DNA of 64,000 nt from Roseomonas sp. GTDB taxonomy: Bacteria; Pseudomonadota; Alphaproteobacteria; Acetobacterales; Acetobacteraceae. The position numbers and the translations under genes are program-made. Shown in pieces: positions 54,090 through 62,510 of this stretch; the first letter of the stretch is position 1; every line of letters starts with the position of its first letter. Where the stretch lies: positions 248,001-312,000 of the forward strand of contig JADCER010000012.1 of the NCBI GenBank assembly GCA_020249925.1. The letters are read 5' to 3'. The notes under the pieces are model-generated. The model searched no databases. It had not been told where the DNA came from and saw only the letters and a list, made by a program, of their open reading frames with translations.

Positions 54090-55016
54090 TCAAGCCGTTG
54101 CGGCGGGTTGATTGATCAATTCCTGAAGCGCGGCCTGTACGGCAGCCAGCTGCAAGGCGGCAAGCGGCTGGTGGCGTAGCACTGCGACGCAGGGACCACG
54201 CGGGGCGCAAAGCGCGGGGTCGCTATCCTCACCGAATAGCGCCAGCGTCGGGCAGCCGGCCACGGCAGCCAGGTGTGTCGGGCCGGTATCATTGCCAATG
54301 CAAAAGGCAGCACGCCGGGCGAGTGCGGCGATATCGGCGAAGCTGGTTTTGCCCGTCAGGTCACGCGCGCCGGGGCAGGTCTGCGTGATGGCGGCACCCA
54401 GGCTCGCCTCAGCCGGGCCGCCCAGGATCACGGCGGGGATATCGAGCGCCGCCGCCAAACCGGCGAAATGCGCGACGGGCCAACGCTTGGCCGGCCGGCC
54501 GGGGGAGGCACCGGGGATCAGCAGCGCAAAACGCTCCGGCAGGGCAAAGCGCGTGATATCGGCATCAAGCCAAGCGAGTTCGGGCGCTGGGAAATGGCTG
54601 ATCCCGGCCATTTGCAACTGCTCCCGCTGGCGTTCGACCGTGTGCATGAAATCGCGGCGCGGATTGGCATGCGGGTGGGAAGCGCCGGCGGCGATGCCGG
54701 ACCATTCAACGTTGCGCCCTACCAGCCAGCGATAGCGCGAAGACCGGCCAGAGGTCTGCAAATCATAAACCCGCGTAAACCGCGCTGCGCGCAGCCTTCG
54801 CCCCAGTGCCCAAAGCGCGGCGAGGCCCCTGGGCCGGCCATTGTCCCAAACCTGGTCAAACCAGGGCGCCTGGCGCGCGAGCGGCGCGAAGGGCGGCGTG
54901 GTCAGCAGCGTGATCTCGGCGCCCGGATGATGCGCCCTGATCGCCGCAAAAGGCCCGAAAGCCTGGGCGAAATCACCAAGCGCGCCGAGCTTGATCACCA
55001 GGATGCGCGGCGTCAT
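54090..55016 (-). CDS. Glycosyltransferase family 9 (heptosyltransferase-like)
   Basis: 308-residue GT-B enzyme of the ADP-heptose:LPS type. N-terminal ILVIKLGALGDFAQAFGPFAAIRAHHPGAEI is the classic acceptor-domain opening, and the donor domain ends FCIGNDTGPTHLAAVAGCPTLALFG (near 228-252). It probably adds a sugar to lipopolysaccharide core at the inner face of the membrane. The gene overlaps the upstream family 4 transferase by ATGA. The exact sugar and acceptor are not known. Confidence 0.87.
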   Translation of the reverse strand: MTPRILVIKLGALGDFAQAFGPFAAIRAHHPGAEITLLTTPPFAPLARQAPWFDQVWDNGRPRGLAALWALGRRLRAARFTRVYDLQTSGRSSRYRWLVGRNVEWSGIAAGASHPHANPRRDFMHTVERQREQLQMAGISHFPAPELAWLDADITRFALPERFALLIPGASPGRPAKRWPVAHFAGLAAALDIPAVILGGPAEASLGAAITQTCPGARDLTGKTSFADIAALARRAAFCIGNDTGPTHLAAVAGCPTLALFGEDSDPALCAPRGPCVAVLRHQPLAALQLAAVQAALQELINQPAATA

Positions 55017-56146
55017 CCGATCAATTCCCGATAAACGGCCATGGTCGCGGCTTGCATGGCTTCGGTCGTATAGCCTGACAGCACCGCTGCCCGTGCCCTG
55101 GCGCCAAGGGCGGCGCCTTCGGCGGAAGGCAGGGTCAGCGCCTTGCTGATGGCTTCTGCAAGTGCGGCGGCATCGCCGGGCGGGATGCGCCAGCCGGTGA
55201 CACCCTCGGCCACGGTTTCGCGCGGCGCGCCAAGATCGCTTGCAATCACGGGCCGCGCCATGGCCTGCGCTTCGATCACCGTGCGGCCAAAGGCTTCCGC
55301 GTCGGTGGAGGCATGGATAACGACATCCGCCAGCATCAGCGCCGCCGGCATGTCATGCGCGTGGCCCACCAGCCGCACGCGGTCTTTCAGCCCCAGGCTT
55401 TCGATGCGCGCCAGCAATTCCGCCTTGAACGCCGGGCGTTCCTCCGCATCACCCACCAACAGGGCAAGCGAATCTCCCGGCAGGCGGGCCATGGCTTCCA
55501 CCAGCACCATCTGGCCCTTCCAGCGCGTCACGCGCGCCGGCAGCATGATGATAGGGCGACCTTCAGGCAGGCCCCAGGCTGTGCGCAGCGCAGCGAGCCT
55601 TTTAGCGCTGACCAAGCCGGGATCAAAGCGCCGAGGGTCCACCCCGCGCGGAATGACGCGCAGCTTCGCCTCCGCCACGCCATGTCGGGCGCGGATCAGA
55701 TCGGCGATGAAATGGCTGATCGCAATTACGCGATCCCCGCGCGCCATCACGGAATTATAGAAGCGCTTGCCGGGAAAGCCCTCATTATAGGCGCCGTGAT
55801 AGGTGGTCACGAAGGGCACAGCTGTGCGCCTGGCGGCGATCAGCGCTGACCAAGCCGGGGCGCGGGACCGCGCATGGATCAGCGCCACCCCCTCCGCCCG
55901 CATGAGCGCCGCAAGTGCCGCCGCATTGCGCCAGATGGCGAAGGGCGATTTCGCCGTGAGTGGTAAAGTGATGTGCTTGGCCCCGAGCGCTTCCAGCGCC
56001 GGCACCATTTCCCCGCCCGCGGACGCCACAATGGCGCGGAAGCCGGCGGCGATTTGCGCCTCGGCAATCTCCAGCGTGCCGCGTTCCACGCCCCCGGAGC
56101 GGAGCGCGGGCAGCACCTGCAACAGGGCGGGGGGGCGGGCCGTCAT
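55013..56146 (-). CDS. Glycosyltransferase family 4
   Basis: 377-residue GT-B retaining glycosyltransferase. N-terminal LQVLPALRSGGVERGTLEIAEAQ shows the acceptor-side Gly loop, and the C-terminal donor site has MLPARVTRWKGQMVLVEAM (near 198-216), VIHASTDAEAFGRTVIEAQAMARPVIASDLGAPRE (near 275-305, here in outline) with the E-x7-E pattern. First of the pair with the family 9 enzyme, so both likely work on the same envelope polysaccharide or LPS core. Confidence 0.87.
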   Translation of the reverse strand: MTARPPALLQVLPALRSGGVERGTLEIAEAQIAAGFRAIVASAGGEMVPALEALGAKHITLPLTAKSPFAIWRNAAALAALMRAEGVALIHARSRAPAWSALIAARRTAVPFVTTYHGAYNEGFPGKRFYNSVMARGDRVIAISHFIADLIRARHGVAEAKLRVIPRGVDPRRFDPGLVSAKRLAALRTAWGLPEGRPIIMLPARVTRWKGQMVLVEAMARLPGDSLALLVGDAEERPAFKAELLARIESLGLKDRVRLVGHAHDMPAALMLADVVIHASTDAEAFGRTVIEAQAMARPVIASDLGAPRETVAEGVTGWRIPPGDAAALAEAISKALTLPSAEGAALGARARAAVLSGYTTEAMQAATMAVYRELIG

Positions 56147-56228
56147 GGCGCAGGGTTAGCGCGGAATGGGGCGGAGGGCGACCATCGCGCGCGACAAAAC
56201 CCCTTGCGGGCGGGCAGGAGGGGCGGCA

Positions 56229-56243
56229 ATGAAGGCGCCGTGA
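56229..56243 (+). other. Four-codon leader overlapping a GTG start
   Basis: A strong Shine-Dalgarno AGGAGGGG (56216-56223) is correctly spaced for ATG 56229, which reads only MKAP before TGA 56241-56243. The next gene's GTG (56240-56242) overlaps that stop in another frame as GTGA, so ribosomes finishing the leader could restart there. Confidence 0.3.
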
Positions 56244-56581
56244 CCCTTTATTACGCTGCCATGGTGCTGCTTTCGATCGGCGCCTTCATCCATTCCAAAA
56301 GCCCGGCGCCGGAAATGCGCCCGGAATCCGAGGCCGCGTCCACCTTTTGGCTTTGGCTGTCGCGCGCGGCATTCGTCACCTGGATTGCGCTGATTGTCTG
56401 GGGCTTCCGCGAATTGCATTGGTCCCAGCCGGTGGCGGCGGTGATGGTGTCCTTGGTGGGCAATGCGGTGATCGCCATGCGCGGCCCGCGCAATGCCTGG
56501 CCTTTGCTGTCCATGGTTTTCAGCGGCTTGGGGCTGGCGGCGGCCGCGATTATTCTATTCGCCTGGGAGCCGCCGGGTTAA
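56240..56581 (+). CDS. Small integral membrane protein, unknown function
   Basis: 113 residues from GTG 56240 with about four hydrophobic segments (roughly 3-17, 35-58, 63-80 and 88-108), so it should be an inner-membrane protein. Nothing in it points to a known family. The frame is open well upstream but shows no other plausible start; an internal ATG at 56261 would shorten the first helix. The strong ribosome site serves a 4-codon leader instead. Its 3' end overlaps the convergent rnd gene by 4 bases. Confidence 0.6.
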   Translation: MTLYYAAMVLLSIGAFIHSKSPAPEMRPESEAASTFWLWLSRAAFVTWIALIVWGFRELHWSQPVAAVMVSLVGNAVIAMRGPRNAWPLLSMVFSGLGLAAAAIILFAWEPPG

Positions 56582-57765
56582 CCCGCCGGGATCAGCTTCA
56601 CCCGCCGGCCATCCACCCCAAGCGCCAATTTGCCGGAACGCAGCGCCAGCGCTGCCTCCCCAAAGACTTCCCGCCGCCAGCCAGAAAGCGCCGGCACATC
56701 ATCCTGCCCGGTCGCGAGCTTTTCCAGATCATCACTCGAAGCAAGCAGCCGCGGCGCTACGTCATGCTCCTCAGACTTCGCCGATAGAAGCACCTTGAGC
56801 AAGGCAACCAGCGCGGGGGAGGGCGGCGGGCCAGGCTTGTCCTTCTGCAATTGCGGTAATTCTTCTTCCCGCAGCGCACGCGCCTGGCGGATGGCGGCCA
56901 GCAACCCCTCACCTGACTTGCCCTTGGCGAAATTCTCCGAAATGCCCCGCGCGCGGGTGAGCTCCGCCGGGCTATCGGGCATGGTGGCCGCGATTTCCAG
57001 CAGCGTATCATCCTTCACCAGCCGCTGGCGCGGGATATTGATGCGCTGGGCTTCGCGTTCCCGCCAGGCGGCGATGGCGCGCAAAACGCCCAAAAACCGC
57101 CGGTTTGACGTGCGCGGGCGAAGCTTTTCCCAGGCCGTGTCCGGGTCGGTCAAATAGGTCGCGGGATCGGCGAGTGCGGCCATTTCCTGCCCGACCCAAT
57201 CAATCCGGCCTTCCCGTTCGAGGCGCAGCGTGAGGGAGACGAAAATCTTGCGCAAATGCGTCACATCCGCCGCCGCATAGGCCAATTGGCTATCGGATAA
57301 GGGCCTAGCCGACCAATCACTGAAGCGATGCGCCTTATCTATCTGCACCCCAGCGAGTGACCGGCAGAGCGAATCATAGGAAGCCTGATCGCCGAAGCCG
57401 GCCACCATGGCGGCGATTTGGGTATCGAAAATCGGATAGGGCACGGCGCCGAATTTCAGCAGAAAAATTTCCACATCCTGCCGGGCGGCGTGAAACACCT
57501 TCACGACATGGGGATTGGCCATCAATTCGCCGAGCGGGCCGAGATCGAGCCCCGGCGCCAGGGCATCAACCTCGGCTACCTCATGCTGGCCGGCCAATTG
57601 GACCAGGCAGAGCTCCGGCCAATAGGTGCGTTCGCGCATGAATTCCGTGTCCACGGTCACGAAGGGCTCATGCTTCAGCCGGTCACATAGCGCGGCGAGG
57701 CTGCCGGTATCCGTGATCAGGGTGGGGCTTTGGTCGGCTGCCGGGGCGGCATGGCGGCGATTCAT
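56578..57765 (-). CDS. rnd: Ribonuclease D
   Basis: 395-residue 3'-5' exoribonuclease of the DEDDy type for tRNA 3'-end maturation. Exo motifs: Asp39 and Glu41 in VDTEFMRE, Asp97 in FHAARQDVEIF, and Tyr163/Asp167 in YAAADVTHL. Two HRDC helical domains follow (about 215-390). Normal length. It is divergent from aspS, 110 bases apart. Confidence 0.93.
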   Translation of the reverse strand: MNRRHAAPAADQSPTLITDTGSLAALCDRLKHEPFVTVDTEFMRERTYWPELCLVQLAGQHEVAEVDALAPGLDLGPLGELMANPHVVKVFHAARQDVEIFLLKFGAVPYPIFDTQIAAMVAGFGDQASYDSLCRSLAGVQIDKAHRFSDWSARPLSDSQLAYAAADVTHLRKIFVSLTLRLEREGRIDWVGQEMAALADPATYLTDPDTAWEKLRPRTSNRRFLGVLRAIAAWREREAQRINIPRQRLVKDDTLLEIAATMPDSPAELTRARGISENFAKGKSGEGLLAAIRQARALREEELPQLQKDKPGPPPSPALVALLKVLLSAKSEEHDVAPRLLASSDDLEKLATGQDDVPALSGWRREVFGEAALALRSGKLALGVDGRRVKLIPAG

Positions 57766-57875
57766 ACCGGTTTCTTACAGGGGCAGCGGCGCCTGGGAAA
57801 GCGGTGGGGTTGACAGAAGCCACGCCCTGGGGCGCTTTCCCCCGCCTTTCCCGCCCCTGAGGATGAATTTTCGCC

Positions 57876-59681
57876 ATGCATGCCTATCGTACCCATCATT
57901 GCGGCGCGCTCCGCGCCACCGATGCCGGCTCCACCGCGCGGCTTTCCGGCTGGGTGCACCGCAAGCGCGACCATGGCAGCTTGCTGTTCATTGATTTGCG
58001 CGACCATTACGGCATGACGCAATGCGTGGTGGCGCAGGGCTCGCCCGTGCTGAAACTGCTGGAAGAACTCCGCCCCGAAAGCGTGATCACGGTCACGGGC
58101 GATGTGGTGCCGCGCGAGGCCGGCACGGTGAATGCCAAGCTGCCGACGGGTGAAATTGAACTCCGCGTGCGCGAAGTGGCAGTGCAATCGGCGGCCGAAG
58201 TGCTGCCCATTCAAGTGGCGGGTGATGCGGAATTTCCCGAGGAATTGCGCCTGCGTTATCGCTTTTTGGATTTGCGGCGGGATCGCCAGCACCGCAATCT
58301 GATGCTGAGGAGCCAGGTAATTTCTTCCATCCGGCGGCGGATGATTGATCAGGGTTTTACCGAATTCCAAACCCCGATCCTGACCGCATCAAGCCCTGAA
58401 GGCGCGCGGGACTTTTTGGTGCCGGCCCGCCTGCATCCGGGGAAGTTCTACGCGCTGCCGCAGGCGCCGCAGCAATTCAAGCAATTGTGTATGGTGGCGG
58501 GGTTTGATCGCTACTTCCAAATCGCGCCCTGCTTTCGTGATGAAGCATCGCGCGCGGATCGTTCCCCCGGTGAATTCTACCAGCTTGATTTCGAAATGTC
58601 CTTTGTGACGCAGGAAGATGTCTTCGCCGCGATTGAACCTGTGTTGGCTGGCGTGTTTGAGGAATTTTCTGATTGGACCGGCACGAAGCGCGCCGTGACG
58701 CCGGCACCCTTCCCGCGCATTCCCTATCAGCAGGCGATGCTGGAATATGGTTCGGACAAGCCGGATTTGCGCAATCCGATCAAGATCACTGACGTGAGTG
58801 AGCATTTCGCCGGTGGTGGCTTTGGCCTGTTTGCGAAAGTCACCGCATCGGGTGGCGTGGTGCGGGCCATTCCGGCACCTGGCGCGGCAGGCCGCCCGCG
58901 GTCCTTCTTTGATGGGTTGAATGAGTGGGCGAAAGCGGAAGGCCAGGGCGGGCTTGGCTATATCGCCTGGGATGCGGATGGCGCGAAGGGGCCGATTGCG
59001 AAGAACCTGGAAGCGGATCGCGTCGCCGCCATTGCCGCGGCTTTGGGTCTTGGCGCGGGCGATGCGGTGTTCTTTGTCGCGAATAAGGAAGCGGATGCCG
59101 CAAAATTCTCCGGCACCGTGCGCAACCGCATCGGGCGCGATCTGGGGTTGCTTGAAGAAAACGCCTATCGCTTCTGCTGGGTGACAGATTTCCCGATGTA
59201 TGAACGGAATGAAGACACCGGCCAGATCGAATTCAGCCACAACCCGTTTTCCATGCCGCAGGGTGGGCTGGAAGCGCTCAATTCCATGGACCCCTTGGAC
59301 ATCAAGGCCTTCCAGTATGACATTGTCTGCAACGGGATTGAGCTTTCATCTGGTGCCATCCGCAACCATCGCCCGGACATCATGATCCGCGCCTTTGAAA
59401 TCGCGGGCTATCCGGCGGAAGAAGTGGAGCATCGCTTCGGCGGCATGCTGAACGCCTTCCGCTATGGCGCGCCGCCGCATGGTGGCTCGGCGCCTGGCAT
59501 TGACCGGATTGTGATGCTGATCGCCGATGAACCCGCGATCCGCGAAGTGATCCTGTTCCCGATGAACCAGCAGGCCGAGGATTTGATGATGGGCGCCCCG
59601 GCCCGCGTGCCGCCGGAACGGCTCAAGGAATTGCACATCAAGCTGGACCTGCCGCCGGTGAAGGGTGGCAAGCCGGGCTGA
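57876..59681 (+). CDS. aspS: Aspartyl-tRNA synthetase, probably non-discriminating
   Basis: 601-residue bacterial-type class II synthetase with an N-terminal OB-fold anticodon domain (1-110), catalytic core, and the bacterial GAD insertion (about 285-420). Motif 2 [24 protein letters not shown] (in outline, near 217) and motif 3 [14 protein letters not shown] (near 530) are complete. His33 in [11 protein letters not shown] is the residue typical of non-discriminating enzymes that also charge tRNA-Asn, for later amidation by GatCAB. A TTGACA at 57810-57815 lies upstream without a clear -10 partner. Confidence 0.95.
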   Translation: MHAYRTHHCGALRATDAGSTARLSGWVHRKRDHGSLLFIDLRDHYGMTQCVVAQGSPVLKLLEELRPESVITVTGDVVPREAGTVNAKLPTGEIELRVREVAVQSAAEVLPIQVAGDAEFPEELRLRYRFLDLRRDRQHRNLMLRSQVISSIRRRMIDQGFTEFQTPILTASSPEGARDFLVPARLHPGKFYALPQAPQQFKQLCMVAGFDRYFQIAPCFRDEASRADRSPGEFYQLDFEMSFVTQEDVFAAIEPVLAGVFEEFSDWTGTKRAVTPAPFPRIPYQQAMLEYGSDKPDLRNPIKITDVSEHFAGGGFGLFAKVTASGGVVRAIPAPGAAGRPRSFFDGLNEWAKAEGQGGLGYIAWDADGAKGPIAKNLEADRVAAIAAALGLGAGDAVFFVANKEADAAKFSGTVRNRIGRDLGLLEENAYRFCWVTDFPMYERNEDTGQIEFSHNPFSMPQGGLEALNSMDPLDIKAFQYDIVCNGIELSSGAIRNHRPDIMIRAFEIAGYPAEEVEHRFGGMLNAFRYGAPPHGGSAPGIDRIVMLIADEPAIREVILFPMNQQAEDLMMGAPARVPPERLKELHIKLDLPPVKGGKPG

Positions 59682-59777
59682 TCCGGGGGGCACGAAATTT
59701 TCTTGTGAAAGATCAATTCTGACCGGCCGGAATCGGCTATGTTGGGAAAAAGCGGCCCTTGCCGCCCGGAGTATCCG

Positions 59778-60626
59778 ATGCGGTTTTCTGCTCTTCTCGC
59801 CCTTGCGCTGATCCTGCCCGCAACCCCTGGCCTGACCCAGGGGGCGAAGGATGCGCCAGCCGCCGCCGCGCCGCTGGCGCCGCTCACGGCCCGTGCGCTG
59901 GCCTCCCATCGCGGGATTTACGACCTGACGCTCGATCGCGCGCGGGAGAATGCGACGATTGTCGATGTCTCTGGCGCCATGCTTTTTGAATTGATTGACG
60001 CCTGCGAAAGCTGGGCATCGCGCCAGCGCTTCACCATGACGATGCGCGACCGTGAAGGCACGGAGCTTGAAACAGGTTCTGACTACGCCACGCTGGAATC
60101 GATGGATGGCCGGACGCTGCGCTTCAGCCTGACCCAGGTGATGCAGGGCGCGGTGAGAAGCCGCGTCGCCGGTCAAGCCGAGCTTGGCGCGGATGGCAGC
60201 GGTGTGGCGCGCTATAGCGAACCGGAAGCGAAGGAATTGCCCATTCCGCCCGGCACGCTTTTGCCCAATACGCATACCATCGCTGCGCTCAATGCCGCGC
60301 GCGCCGACCAGCGCCTGCTGGTGGCGCCGATTTTCGATGGCACCTCAGCCGATGGCGCGCAGCAAACGACGACATTCTTGTCACCCTGGCAGGGGCCGCA
60401 GCCAGTGGCGAATTTGCCAAGCCTTTCTGCGCTTGGATCATCGCGCATGCGCATCGCGTTTTTTGAGCCCGATGCCGAACAGGCCGGCGGGGCGAGCACG
60501 CCTTCCTATGAAGTGTCGCTCCGCTATTTCGAAAATGGCGTGGCGGATGACATGATCATGGATTTCGGCGATTTCACCGTGCGCGCCAGGCTGGTCCGCT
60601 TGGAAGAAGCGCCCGGCGGCTGCTGA
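59778..60626 (+). CDS. EipB-like cell envelope protein (DUF1849)
   Basis: 282-residue periplasmic protein with signal peptide (1-22, RFSALLALALILPATPGLTQG). The mature part is beta-rich, beginning ALASHRGIYDLTLDRAREN. Cys76 (DACESW) and the penultimate-region Cys282 (GGC at the very end) match the disulfide pair known from Brucella EipB, which forms a beta-spiral and supports envelope integrity. Length fits the family. ATG 59778 follows the G-rich GCCGCCCGGAG; it lies about 96 bases after aspS. Its stop is 7 bases from the convergent binding-protein gene. Confidence 0.83.
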   Translation: MRFSALLALALILPATPGLTQGAKDAPAAAAPLAPLTARALASHRGIYDLTLDRARENATIVDVSGAMLFELIDACESWASRQRFTMTMRDREGTELETGSDYATLESMDGRTLRFSLTQVMQGAVRSRVAGQAELGADGSGVARYSEPEAKELPIPPGTLLPNTHTIAALNAARADQRLLVAPIFDGTSADGAQQTTTFLSPWQGPQPVANLPSLSALGSSRMRIAFFEPDAEQAGGASTPSYEVSLRYFENGVADDMIMDFGDFTVRARLVRLEEAPGGC

Positions 60627-60632
60627 GCCTCC

Positions 60633-62210
60633 CTAAACGCGCCGCAAATTCCACAAAAACGGGTTCGGCCCCTGCAAGACGCCTGTCAGGTCTCGCCGGA
60701 AGGCGGTGCGTAGCCGGAACAAGCCTGTCGGCGCGAAGGGCAGCGATTCCCAAGTGATTTCCTGCAAGCGGCGCATCGCTGCGTCTTGTGCCGCCTGATC
60801 ATCGGCGTTGATCCAGGCTTCCACCTGCGCTTCCGCTTCTGCATCTGTTGGCCAGCCAGGCCAGGCAGCTTGCCCATTCATGCGAATGGCGAAGCTGACG
60901 GCAGGATTGGCGATGGTTGCTGCCGGGCCATTGGTATTGTGCAAATGCCAGCCCCCTTGCGCCGGCGGGTTGCGGTTGTTGCGCCGCGCCAGAATGCTCG
61001 CCCAGTCTGATTCAATCGGCTGCATATTCACGCCCAATTTCCGCATCAGCTCCACCGTCAGGCGGCCCTGCTGCGTTACGGCAGGGAAATCGCTTGGGTT
61101 GATGTGGATGATGGGCTCGCCCGCGTAACCCGCTTCCCGCAAGGCCACGCGCGCGCGTTCCATGGCCGCTTCACCGCGTGCGGCGGGCGGAAACTCTACC
61201 ACGCCTGGCAGGCCGCAGGGGAACATGGCGTGGCATTCCTGCCAGTCACCTGGCAGTGCGACCGCCGACATGAAATCCGATTGCACGATCACATCACGAA
61301 TGGCGCGGCGCACCCGCACATCATTGAAGGGCGGGTGCAGATGGTTGAAGCGGAGAAAACCCAAAAACCCGTTCGGGTCATAAATCTGCGTCTGCGTATT
61401 GCGGTCCCGTTCCAGCACCGGCACCAGATCGGGCAAAGGGTATTCGATCCAGTCAATTTCCCCAGTGCGGAGTGCTGCTGCCGCGGTGCCGCCATCCGGG
61501 ATCCAGATCATCTCAAGCCGATCAAAATGCACGCGCTTGCCGCCGGAAGCGGCTTCCGCCGGTTCATCGCGCGGCACGTAAGCGTCATTGCGCGCATAAT
61601 GGCTGCGGGCACCTTGCACATATTCATTGGCAATGAAGCGCCAAGGCCCGCTGCCGATCATGTGTTCCAGGCCAAGCGATCGATCACCGGGATTGGCCGC
61701 AATCCGTTCCGGCATCATGAAACAGGGTGATGCGCCGGGCTTGGCCAAGGCATCGAACAGCGCGGGGAAGCGCCGATGCAGGCGGAATTCGATGGTGCGA
61801 TCATCGGCGGCGGAAAGCTCGGCCGTGGCGCGCATCAGGATTTGGCCGAAGCCATCGCGGCTCGCCCAGCGGCGAATGCTGGCCACGCAATCGGCGGCGC
61901 GTACGGCTTCGCCATCATGCCAGCGCAGCCCCTCACGCAGGCGGATTTTCACGCGCTTGCCGTCATCTTCCACGCTATGGCCTTCCGCCATTTGCGGGCG
62001 CGGCTGAAGCGCGCGATTGGCGCCATAGAGAGTATCAAACACGCAATAGGCATGCGTCGTGATGATGGTGCTGGGGCTGAAGATCGGGTCCAGATTGGCG
62101 AGTGCGGCCTGCGGCATGAAGCGCAGCGTGCGCGCGCGGCTAGGCTGCGCCAGGGCAGGCCGCGCCAAAGGTGCGGCCAAGGCGGTGGCGAGAAGTGAAC
62201 GACGATACAT
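60633..62210 (-). CDS. Peptide/opine-class ABC transporter binding protein under TPP control
   Basis: 525-residue periplasmic binding protein of SBP family 5 (DppA/OppA/NikA class). Signal peptide 1-22 (MYRRSLLATALAAPLARPALA), then LDPIFSPSTIITTHAYCVFDTLYG and the typical IGSGPWRFIANEYVQGA and LRFNHLHPPFNDVRVRRAI segments. No permease or ATPase gene is adjacent. A TPP riboswitch (62311-62402) lies directly upstream on the same strand, so ligand is probably thiamine, a thiamine precursor or a breakdown product (inference). ATG 62210 follows GAAGGAATTGGGG; a longer reading would translate through the riboswitch and is rejected. Confidence 0.87.
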   Translation of the reverse strand: MYRRSLLATALAAPLARPALAQPSRARTLRFMPQAALANLDPIFSPSTIITTHAYCVFDTLYGANRALQPRPQMAEGHSVEDDGKRVKIRLREGLRWHDGEAVRAADCVASIRRWASRDGFGQILMRATAELSAADDRTIEFRLHRRFPALFDALAKPGASPCFMMPERIAANPGDRSLGLEHMIGSGPWRFIANEYVQGARSHYARNDAYVPRDEPAEAASGGKRVHFDRLEMIWIPDGGTAAAALRTGEIDWIEYPLPDLVPVLERDRNTQTQIYDPNGFLGFLRFNHLHPPFNDVRVRRAIRDVIVQSDFMSAVALPGDWQECHAMFPCGLPGVVEFPPAARGEAAMERARVALREAGYAGEPIIHINPSDFPAVTQQGRLTVELMRKLGVNMQPIESDWASILARRNNRNPPAQGGWHLHNTNGPAATIANPAVSFAIRMNGQAAWPGWPTDAEAEAQVEAWINADDQAAQDAAMRRLQEITWESLPFAPTGLFRLRTAFRRDLTGVLQGPNPFLWNLRRV

Positions 62211-62310
62211 CCCCAATTCCTTCGCTTCCTGTCGGCTAACGCGGGGAAGGGGGCTTTGGCCTGGGCTGCGCCAGCCCCGGATAGGGGCAAAACGTAAGCG
62301 CGCAGGCGAT

Positions 62311-62402
62311 GCACCCTTCCCTACGCCGGTCCGAACCGGGTCAGGTTCCAGGGGTCGCGGGTGAAGCCCGCCTCTCAGCCCCAAAAGGGCTCCCCCAGGT
62401 GT
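62311..62402 (-). promoter_or_regulatory. TPP riboswitch (THI element)
   Basis: On the minus strand the aptamer runs from CACC (62401-62398) to GGTG (62315-62312), which close P1. The conserved cores are all present: GGGGGAGCCC, GGGGCTGAGA (CTGAGA at 62378-62373), ACCTGA (62346-62341) and GCGTAGGGAA (62326-62317), with a GCGGGCTTCACCCGC stem between. About 100 bases separate the aptamer from the start of the binding-protein gene; this gap contains GGGCTGGCGCAGCCC, a likely expression-platform hairpin, just before the ribosome site. No T-run follows it, so control of translation is more likely than termination. Confidence 0.93.
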
Positions 62403-62510
62403 CTCAGGCATTTAATTGCGCTCTCAGGCAGGCTTGCGCAAGCCCGGCGGTGGCGCGCGGGGCACGCTCGGGGGTAGAAGGGGCGTAACATTCGCCAAAG
62501 GGAAACGCCC

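Noticed and set aside
62211-62411. Upstream extension of the peptide-class binding protein
   Set aside because: It would translate through the TPP riboswitch and lacks a signal peptide at its N-terminus.
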